The position numbers and the translations under genes were made by a program. The notes under the pieces are model-generated. The model was given only the letters and a program-made list of their open reading frames with translations. It did no database searches and was not told where the DNA came from. 64,000 nt of DNA from an uncultured Paraglaciecola sp. (GTDB lineage: Bacteria > Pseudomonadota > Gammaproteobacteria > Enterobacterales > Alteromonadaceae). The stretch covers positions 47,836 through 111,835 of the forward strand of contig NZ_CAKZKO010000164.1 in NCBI RefSeq assembly GCF_937123705.1, read 5' to 3'. This document shows positions 55,491-64,000 of the stretch, in pieces (the stretch's first letter is position 1; the number at the start of each line of letters is the position of its first letter).

Positions 55491-56783
55491 TTACAACTTC
55501 GTATAAGCATCCAACAGTCCAGTAATACTGGTGCAGAAAAGTTCAAAGGATTTTAAGTCTGCTGAGGTATAGCTTGCTTGGGTCACTAATTCTCGACATT
55601 GTAATACCGCAAATACTTCGCCGCTTCGTCTCTTTAAAGGGACCGCCATTATCATTTGTGCTGCATCAGTTTGCATATCTATCACTGGAGTGACTTGAGC
55701 ATCAGCTAACGAATCAGTGATCAATATTGACTGCTTAGCGTCTCTTACAAAATTGACCAATCCCCCCTGATTTGGGTAGTTAGCGATATTTGTCGCAGCT
55801 ACATCACCAAGAGAAGATACAATCCAGCCATCATCTGAGACGAGATAAAACGGAAAACCTTGGGTTTTAAATTTCTCAGCAGCTTGAGAAGTAAATTTAG
55901 AAAGTGCATTTGTCACTACACCGTTGAACGCTATGGGGTTGATTTTACTTTTTAATGCTAATATCCGCTGTGATTGTAAAGATAAATCCACCATAAAATA
56001 TTGAAAATCAAAATCACTTTCTGCTTGGTTATTGGGTAACGCTGAAGGCGTATCGGCCACCACATTCATCATTTGCTGACTATTATCGATGACCGCTTCG
56101 TTAAAGCTTGCGATATGACCATCTTCAAGATAAACGATACGATCTGCCACATCTAGGATACGATTATCGTGGGTTACCAGTAAAATCGTTGAACCTTGTT
56201 CTTTGGCCAAAGTTTTCATGCGTTCAACTACATCTCGGCCTGACTGTTTATCTAATGACGCTGTAGGTTCATCTGCCATTAAAATTTTAGGTTCAGCAGC
56301 CATAGCTCTTGCTATGGCAACACGTTGGCGCTGCCCACCGGATAACTGATCGGGATAATAGTGTATACGCTCTCCTAACCCAACTATCTGCAAATATTCA
56401 CGTGCTCTTTGCTCAAGTTGACTACCTTTAAATTTGCCACTTATTCGAATGCCCAGCACCACGTTTTGTAAGGCAGTTAACGCGCCAATTAGATTATGTT
56501 GTTGAAATATAAATCCAATATCTTTGCGAACTTCCTCTAATTGTTTGCCTTTCGCACCACAAAGCTCTTTACCGAGTATTTGAACACTACCGGTATTAAC
56601 CGACCTTAAGGCACTGACTATGGTTAAAAGTGTGGTTTTTCCTGAGCCTGAAGGCCCGGTGACAATGACAATTTCACCGGCATAAATATCGGTACTGATA
56701 TCAAATAAAATTTGTTTTTTAAGGTCGCCACTGCCAAAAGAAAAATCTAAGTTTTTGACACTGATGGATATTTCTGCGGCCAT
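55491..56783 (-). CDS. ABC exporter ATPase with C-terminal GAF-like domain (DevA type)
   Basis: The 430-residue protein begins with an ABC ATPase of the LolD/DevA class (about 1-225): Walker A GPSGSGKTTL, C-loop LSGGQRQRVAIARAM, Walker B LMADEPTASLD. After a linker comes a domain of about 170 residues (FPFYLVSDDGWIVSS, IMAVPLKRRSGEVFAVLQC) that looks like a GAF sensor domain. Standard DevA ends near residue 235. The start at 56783 overlaps the permease stop. It is the last gene of the four-gene operon. Confidence 0.83.
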   Translation of the reverse strand: MAAEISISVKNLDFSFGSGDLKKQILFDISTDIYAGEIVIVTGPSGSGKTTLLTIVSALRSVNTGSVQILGKELCGAKGKQLEEVRKDIGFIFQQHNLIGALTALQNVVLGIRISGKFKGSQLEQRAREYLQIVGLGERIHYYPDQLSGGQRQRVAIARAMAAEPKILMADEPTASLDKQSGRDVVERMKTLAKEQGSTILLVTHDNRILDVADRIVYLEDGHIASFNEAVIDNSQQMMNVVADTPSALPNNQAESDFDFQYFMVDLSLQSQRILALKSKINPIAFNGVVTNALSKFTSQAAEKFKTQGFPFYLVSDDGWIVSSLGDVAATNIANYPNQGGLVNFVRDAKQSILITDSLADAQVTPVIDMQTDAAQMIMAVPLKRRSGEVFAVLQCRELVTQASYTSADLKSFELFCTSITGLLDAYTKL

Positions 56784-57940
56784 TAGAACACCTCCGCAGG
56801 GTCGATACTTACCACTCTTCTGACACTCAGCAAGGCTGAAATCGCACACATTAGCATAGTCAAAATAAAGACTAAGATTGCTCTATCTTGCGTTAAATAC
56901 AGAGGTAAATTGGTAGCACCAGCGGCGACTGAATAGAGCCAGATCACCACTGCCACACCGGGAATAAATCCCAGCGCCCCTAACAACATAGCTTGTTGCA
57001 CCACAATGCCAGACACAAAGGCACTGGAATATCCCATGGCTCTTAAAGTGGCATATTCACTGATATATTCTGATACGCCTGCAAACAAGATTTGATAAAC
57101 GATTATAGCCCCAACAACAAACCCCATAATTGAACCAAAAGTAAACACATAACCAATTGGCGTCGCTGAATTCCAATAAGCGGTTTCCCTTTCAACAAAA
57201 TCACTCTTGGTCATCACTAACACATCATTGGGTAAGTAATTTTTGAGCTTATCTCGCACTATATTGGCGTCCTTGCCATCTTTGAGCTTGATTAAGCCCA
57301 TTTGAATATCTTCTCTGGAGCGGTCTGGAAATAGTCGAAACCAATTATCTGTACTCATAAACACGCTGCCATCTAGTCCAAATGATGTGCCCATATGGTA
57401 CAAGCCCACCACGTCAATCTGGCGATTGTTGATTTCAGTTACCAATACTTCATCGTCGGTAACAGTATCCTTAACAGGGCCAAACTCAGGTCGCGAAGCA
57501 GAATCAAATATCATGGCATCCCGCGCCTTCATTTTGAGTCTAAGTTTATCAAATTCGACACCTTCAAATATTGGGTCGCCGGGATCAAACCCCATAGTAT
57601 GGATACTGCGACTGCCATTATTCCACGGGTTTTTCCATACTGCGGGGAAAATATTAATGGGCATCACTTGTTCTACTTCTTCCAAAGACAGCGCTTGATA
57701 AAGGCGGCGTTTAGAAAATGCTTGGGGCCGGACTATAAACACACTGTCAGGGCTAAATAGGGCAATGTCGTAGTTGAGTCTTTCATGATAACGAACCGCA
57801 CTTTCAAATAGCGCAGATCTAAAGCCCAATTGCATTAAAATCAACAACACCGCAAAGCCAATTCCACACAAAGCGACTATCAGTCTTACAGGTCGATATT
57901 TAAGTTGCAACCACGCAACTTTGGTCTGCATAGGTATCAT
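56783..57940 (-). CDS. ABC exporter permease (DevC/FtsX-type)
   Basis: The 385-residue protein has an N-terminal helix (about 16-38), a large periplasmic MacB_PCD-like domain (about 45-255) and three C-terminal helices (about 265-290, 310-340, 350-375). This is the FtsX/MacB architecture. VYQILFAGVSEYISEYATLRAMGYS is typical of DevC permeases. It begins eight bases after the adaptor stop. Confidence 0.88.
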   Translation of the reverse strand: MIPMQTKVAWLQLKYRPVRLIVALCGIGFAVLLILMQLGFRSALFESAVRYHERLNYDIALFSPDSVFIVRPQAFSKRRLYQALSLEEVEQVMPINIFPAVWKNPWNNGSRSIHTMGFDPGDPIFEGVEFDKLRLKMKARDAMIFDSASRPEFGPVKDTVTDDEVLVTEINNRQIDVVGLYHMGTSFGLDGSVFMSTDNWFRLFPDRSREDIQMGLIKLKDGKDANIVRDKLKNYLPNDVLVMTKSDFVERETAYWNSATPIGYVFTFGSIMGFVVGAIIVYQILFAGVSEYISEYATLRAMGYSSAFVSGIVVQQAMLLGALGFIPGVAVVIWLYSVAAGATNLPLYLTQDRAILVFILTMLMCAISALLSVRRVVSIDPAEVF

Positions 57941-57947
57941 GTTTTTA

Positions 57948-58865
57948 TTACTCTAAGACGACTTCAACTTGCAGATTTATTAATCGCCTTACCGCCTGTG
58001 GTTTGTCTAGCAATACATCAACTTCAATGATTCGCGCATCTTTGCGCGACGCGGGATCAGTTCCAATTGCATCATGTTTTTGTACTTTAGGGTGGATGTA
58101 GGTCACTTTTCCGGTTAGTTTTTCATCTAGTGCATCACTGCTTACTACTGCACTTTGACCAATCTTTACTCGCTTGATATCTGTCTCATAGATTTCCGCC
58201 ACGGCATACATTTTTTGTACTGCAGCTAACTCCAGGATGCCATCTAAATGCACAAATTCACCTGGATAGGCATTTATTTGTAATACCATGCCATCGATAG
58301 GTGAATAGATCATTTTACGCTGATACTCGGCTTGACGCCGCGCTAACCTCGCACTCGCGACTTCAATGGCCATTTCTGCCGCAGTCGCCGACACTCGCGC
58401 TGATTGACAAGATGCTTTCAATGCCTTGGCTTCACCTTGAGCCTGATCCACTTCTTCGGCAGCAGCTAAGCCTCTTTTTAACAATTTTTCCCGTCTGTCT
58501 GCTTCATTTTTTGCGGTATCGGCCTGTACACAGGCAGCGTCGGCAACGCTTTTTTCTGCATCAAACTGTCTTTGGGCTAACTCATACTCCTTTTCCGCCT
58601 CGAGTATTAATGCTTGCGCGACTGCTGCCGAATCTGTTTCTGCTAGTAACTGCCCCTTAGTCACGTTATCTCCTTCATTTACATGTAATTTAGAGATTAA
58701 CGAGCCAGTAGATGATTCTGGGGTAGAGGCTGCACTAATGAGCATAATGCCATTTTCAGACTCAATTCTTCCTAATGCAGCAACTGAAGAGATCTCACTT
58801 GCCTGTACCATTAGCGTTGATAGGCTAGCCACGACAAGAGTAGTCGCTACAAATGAAGCCTTCAT
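57948..58865 (-). CDS. ABC exporter adaptor (DevB/HlyD-type membrane fusion protein)
   Basis: The 305-residue periplasmic adaptor has a signal peptide (about 1-23), a lipoyl half-motif (LISKLHVNEGDNVTKGQLLAETD) and a long alpha-helical hairpin (about 85-170). A second half-motif (MIYSPIDGMVLQINAYPGEFV) and a beta-barrel follow. GGGAG supports ATG 58865; in-frame codons up to 58976 lie inside the patatin gene. It starts one base after the patatin stop codon. It should join DevC/DevA to a TolC-type channel. Confidence 0.9.
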   Translation of the reverse strand: MKASFVATTLVVASLSTLMVQASEISSVAALGRIESENGIMLISAASTPESSTGSLISKLHVNEGDNVTKGQLLAETDSAAVAQALILEAEKEYELAQRQFDAEKSVADAACVQADTAKNEADRREKLLKRGLAAAEEVDQAQGEAKALKASCQSARVSATAAEMAIEVASARLARRQAEYQRKMIYSPIDGMVLQINAYPGEFVHLDGILELAAVQKMYAVAEIYETDIKRVKIGQSAVVSSDALDEKLTGKVTYIHPKVQKHDAIGTDPASRKDARIIEVDVLLDKPQAVRRLINLQVEVVLE

Positions 58866-58866
58866 A

Positions 58867-61131
58867 TTATTCTCCCTTTCTGGCGATTGAATGTTTTTCG
58901 GATGACTCGAAATGCGTTCTAAGTCTATCAATACTCGCTTGGTAACCAATCTCTGTGGCTTTTGTTTGTGCATCAAATCGCAGCATACCTACTCCTTTTA
59001 CGTGGATATTGAGATAAATATCAGCTTGTTGTTGTTCGATTATTTTCTGACGTTTAAGTGCCGAACCCGCCACCATAGCGTGCATAATGGTTGCCCCTAA
59101 CCCTGGTACAGAAGGTGCTTTTGACCAAGGTAATAAACGCTTGAATAACAAACGCCATCCAGACACTTCAGTGCCAAATTCTGACTTAGCTTTGGGTCCA
59201 ATAGGCGGTGCTACGTCAACCGCTACAATGTCTCCAAAGGGATTCATTTCGCGCATAATATCCACAGGTAAATTGTTTAACACGCCTCCATCTACTAACA
59301 AATCGGATTCATGGGGTACAGGTGGTAACACTCCGGGTATCGATACGCTACTGCGCACCGCCAGGCAGGCATCTCCGCGATTATGAATAACGGGTAATGT
59401 AGTTGTTAAATTAGTTGATACGCAGAAAAACGGTAACCAAAAGTCTTCTATATTCCAGCCCAAAGTCTGCTCTTTTATTGCTTGGCTAATGCGCTTTCCT
59501 GCGATTAGCGAAACTATGGGGAAGGTAAAATCAATAATCTTATTGTATGCCTGCTTAGAACGAGTTATCACCTCTTGAGCATTCGCTCCTTGAGCGAGCA
59601 TTCCCGCAAGGGGGGCACCCATGCTGGTACCACACACCATATCTATTGGAACCCCTAACTCTTCCATAGCCTTAATAACGCCTAAATGGGCAAAGCCACG
59701 TGCACCGCCCCCGCCCAACACTAAACTAACGGCATTGCCCGACAATATTCGCGCGAGTCTGGCTAAATCGGCGGCATGTTGATCCCGTACATGAAAAACA
59801 GCATCTGGCTGATTGGCAGAAAACCATGCAGAGGTGTTTCTTGGTCTATCGGTATCAGCGTTATGCAGTAAGACTAAACTCCATCGCTGACGCTCTCCTG
59901 ACAAATGTGGTACCAAAGCAGCTAAATCGGTATCTGAACCAGCCCGAGCCACAACAATAATCTGGTCGGTTTGTCGAACACATCTAGCACTCCACTCAGA
60001 CCATTTGGGATCAGACTGATATACTAAAAACTGACACTGCTCTTCTTGTGCATGTAACCACTCCACCAGTCGCAAGCTCGATGCTTGATTTTCTTGACTT
60101 TGAGCAATCCCATCTGTGGCGAGCTCAGAATTAACTATGTCGCTACTAAGGTAGCGCGTTGTGCCATAATCAGACATTGTTGAGCACAATTCTTGTGCAA
60201 AGTTTGTTAGCTGCACGCTGTCATTTGCGGGCAGCAAGCCAATACAGCGAACCGGAGTTTTTGCTAAGGCTTTTTCTGTAGGTAAGTTACTAAGGCGTTT
60301 ACCCAAGATTTTAGCAATGTTATGTATAGCTCTAGTGTTTCGCTGTAGCATTAACTCAAAACTAAAGTTTGATAATTTAACTAGTTCACTATCCCGAACC
60401 GCATAGACGGTATGCGCTTGGGGCTGATGGGTTAAAAGCGCGGTTTCTCCGATGGTTTCCCCAGCTGAAACAACATCATTAACCACTTCGTTTCCTATGA
60501 GCAGCTTTGTGGTCATTTGCAAGCGCCCTGACACCACTATATAAGCACCGTCTGGTACATCGCCTTGTTGGAACAAGGTTTTCCCACTTGGCAGCGTAAC
60601 CCATTCCAGTTCATTCTCTATATCGGCCAATACAAAAGGTAACATGGCACCAAACGGCCCAAAGAGCTTATCCAGATGGATGGCTAATCGATGTTTGCGC
60701 ATCATATGTAAACCAATATTTTGCAATTTACGCCACAATAAAGGTTGTTCAGACAACAATGAATCGTATATTTCTCGGGTAACTATTGCGATTTTGCTCT
60801 CGGTACGGGCAACAATTGAATGTGTATGTTTTTCTTTAGTAAAGAAACTCAGTAGGCCTACCAGTTCACCGACTTCCAGCTGCTTATGCATCCCTAACAT
60901 ATTGGCTTTCGCCTGCTGCTCTTTAACCAAATCACCTGCTAATAATAAATAAAAGCAGGTATCGCCCGCACCTTCGGTAACCAAATAATCTTTTGCAGAT
61001 AGCAGTTTTATTTCACCATAACCCGAAAGGATTTGGCGATCTTGCTCGTTTAGCATAATACTATTGTCTGTATCAGCTATTGTTTCATTAGACTTGCGGG
61101 TAACAGATGTGTCCATTAAATAGTGTTCCAT
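58867..61131 (-). CDS. Patatin-like phospholipase with two cyclic-nucleotide-binding domains (NTE type)
   Basis: The 754-residue protein begins with two cNMP-binding domains (about 30-140 and 165-280: AYIVVSGRLQM, GETIGETALL), then a variable middle part. The patatin domain follows at about 460: GGGGARGFAHLG (oxyanion hole), GTSMG (nucleophile Ser) and DGGVLNNLP (Asp of the dyad). It resembles neuropathy target esterase-type lysophospholipases. No membrane helix is obvious at the N-terminus. It is the first gene of the operon with DevBCA. An ATG at 61116 is an alternative start. Confidence 0.92.
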   Translation of the reverse strand: MEHYLMDTSVTRKSNETIADTDNSIMLNEQDRQILSGYGEIKLLSAKDYLVTEGAGDTCFYLLLAGDLVKEQQAKANMLGMHKQLEVGELVGLLSFFTKEKHTHSIVARTESKIAIVTREIYDSLLSEQPLLWRKLQNIGLHMMRKHRLAIHLDKLFGPFGAMLPFVLADIENELEWVTLPSGKTLFQQGDVPDGAYIVVSGRLQMTTKLLIGNEVVNDVVSAGETIGETALLTHQPQAHTVYAVRDSELVKLSNFSFELMLQRNTRAIHNIAKILGKRLSNLPTEKALAKTPVRCIGLLPANDSVQLTNFAQELCSTMSDYGTTRYLSSDIVNSELATDGIAQSQENQASSLRLVEWLHAQEEQCQFLVYQSDPKWSEWSARCVRQTDQIIVVARAGSDTDLAALVPHLSGERQRWSLVLLHNADTDRPRNTSAWFSANQPDAVFHVRDQHAADLARLARILSGNAVSLVLGGGGARGFAHLGVIKAMEELGVPIDMVCGTSMGAPLAGMLAQGANAQEVITRSKQAYNKIIDFTFPIVSLIAGKRISQAIKEQTLGWNIEDFWLPFFCVSTNLTTTLPVIHNRGDACLAVRSSVSIPGVLPPVPHESDLLVDGGVLNNLPVDIMREMNPFGDIVAVDVAPPIGPKAKSEFGTEVSGWRLLFKRLLPWSKAPSVPGLGATIMHAMVAGSALKRQKIIEQQQADIYLNIHVKGVGMLRFDAQTKATEIGYQASIDRLRTHFESSEKHSIARKGE

Positions 61132-61423
61132 CAACTTGTAAAACTACTCTACAGGCTCCTTAAATACTTCAATTTTTAAGAAACCCTAGTAACTCCTAGT
61201 CAGCGTGTGTTAACTACAAGCTTTAAATCTGGCCGATCAGTAAAAGCTAGTCTAGGTTGATGAGAAGAAAAAGTATACAATTTACTGTACGAATTACTAA
61301 CCGAATAGTACACTTTTAAAATCAACGAAGGGAAACCCTTGGTTCAGTGGTCTAGCGGTAACTCAATGATTTCACTATCCAAATTATAAAACTTCACATT
61401 ATCTCTACTAGGAATTAAGATTT

Positions 61424-61780
61424 ATGGCTCGGCTAGATATGTACGCGAATTACGAACTGCAAGCTTCGTTTAAGCTTGATGACAATGACTTTGTGTTGGG
61501 CCGCGACGCAAGCTGTGTTGTGAGTATTCCTGATTCTAAAGTGTCGCGTAAACACGCCATTATTACATCGAAAGGCGATGATAAAATTATTGAAAATATT
61601 GGATTGAATGGCACCAAAGTGAATGGTAAGGCAATTGAAAGCCCCTATACATTGCAAGCTGGAGACGCGATTTTCATTGCCAGTTATATTTTAGTCTACC
61701 AACCTGAAGACATTACTGAAACAGATCTCGATTCAACCACTATTATCAGTCGAGCCCCTCCCAAAACACTGGTGTTGTAA
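61424..61780 (+). CDS. Stand-alone FHA-domain protein
   Basis: The 118-residue protein is one FHA domain (about 12-92): FVLGRDASCVVSIPDSKVSRKHAII carries the phosphothreonine-binding GR, S and RKH residues, and IGLNGTKVNGK the NG pair. It binds phosphorylated peptides. No kinase gene is in view. It diverges from the patatin operon and converges with the beta-galactosidase gene, sharing a hairpin with it. Confidence 0.93.
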   Translation: MARLDMYANYELQASFKLDDNDFVLGRDASCVVSIPDSKVSRKHAIITSKGDDKIIENIGLNGTKVNGKAIESPYTLQAGDAIFIASYILVYQPEDITETDLDSTTIISRAPPKTLVL

Positions 61781-61790
61781 TCACCAGTGT

Positions 61791-61792
<2 letters not shown>
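61764..61792. terminator. Bidirectional hairpin overlapping both convergent stop codons
   Basis: AAACACTGGTG (61764-61774), a 7-base loop and CACCAGTGTTT (61782-61792) form an 11-bp perfect stem. The FHA stop codon lies in the loop and the beta-galactosidase stop starts in the right arm. T-tracts are short, so termination strength is uncertain. Confidence 0.65.

Positions 61793-64000
<2,208 letters not shown>

Noticed and set aside
61335..61375. Segment GGTTCAGTGGTCTAGCGG resembling a tRNA D-arm
   Set aside because: It cannot be completed into a cloverleaf: no acceptor stem or T-arm lies at the right spacing, so at most it is a tRNA fragment.

Overview
The window looks like a chromosomal segment of a marine gammaproteobacterium of the order Alteromonadales, probably close to Paraglaciecola or Glaciecola. 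This is inferred from three things: the gammaproteobacterial block queG/nnr-tsaE-amiB-mutL-miaA-hfq-hflX-hflK-hflC, the moderate-to-low GC content, and an accessory repertoire (S9 dipeptidyl peptidase, PrsT-type TPR lipoprotein, membrane PQQ dehydrogenase, LacZ-type GH2 enzyme) common in marine heterotrophs. No rRNA, tRNA, phage, transposase or CRISPR array was seen.

Layout. 1-2660 holds a truncated amidohydrolase, a thioredoxin-fold-like secreted protein, a PLP-dependent threonine/serine dehydratase and a bacterial PH-domain protein. 2690-3345 is a gene-free block of nested palindromes. 3384-8706 holds a DPP-IV-type peptidase, a Rossmann-fold oxidoreductase, trmN6, a solitary CheW-like protein and queG. 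8697-18649 is the conserved nnr-to-hflC block (NAD(P)HX repair, t6A and i6A tRNA modification, cell-wall amidase, mismatch repair, Hfq, FtsH modulators). Then come acnA and fumC, divergent, followed by a 922-residue PrsT-like TPR lipoprotein, a DUF3754 membrane protein, a DeaD-type RNA helicase and cysG.

31-40 kb is mixed accessory content: a small membrane protein, an HD-domain protein, a PAS-GGDEF-EAL gene broken exactly inside its GGDEF signature, a MarR regulator whose promoter is overlaid by a perfect inverted repeat, ferredoxin-NADP reductase, two lipoproteins (alpha/beta hydrolase and VOC) and a membrane PQQ dehydrogenase. 40.4-43.9 kb is an accessory island: a HigBA-type and a Phd/ParE-type toxin-antitoxin pair placed back to back, a membrane-anchored XRE regulator, a small secreted protein, and two further copies of the modular palindromic repeat seen near 3 kb.

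44-50 kb is a complete six-gene ABC importer with the gene order of the rhizobial glycerol transporter glpSTPQUV. It is followed by an ATP-grasp protein and an RND efflux pair. 55.5-61.1 kb is a four-gene minus-strand operon joining a cyclic-nucleotide-binding patatin phospholipase to a DevBCA-type ABC exporter whose ATPase carries a GAF-like tail. A small FHA protein lies upstream and divergent. The window ends inside a LacZ-family beta-galactosidase.

Most genes belong to known families. The observations most worth following are the modular repeat family with covarying hairpins, the GGDEF frameshift at a G6 run, the patatin/DevBCA-GAF operon, the toxin-antitoxin island, and the MarR operator arranged on the -35 and -10 boxes.
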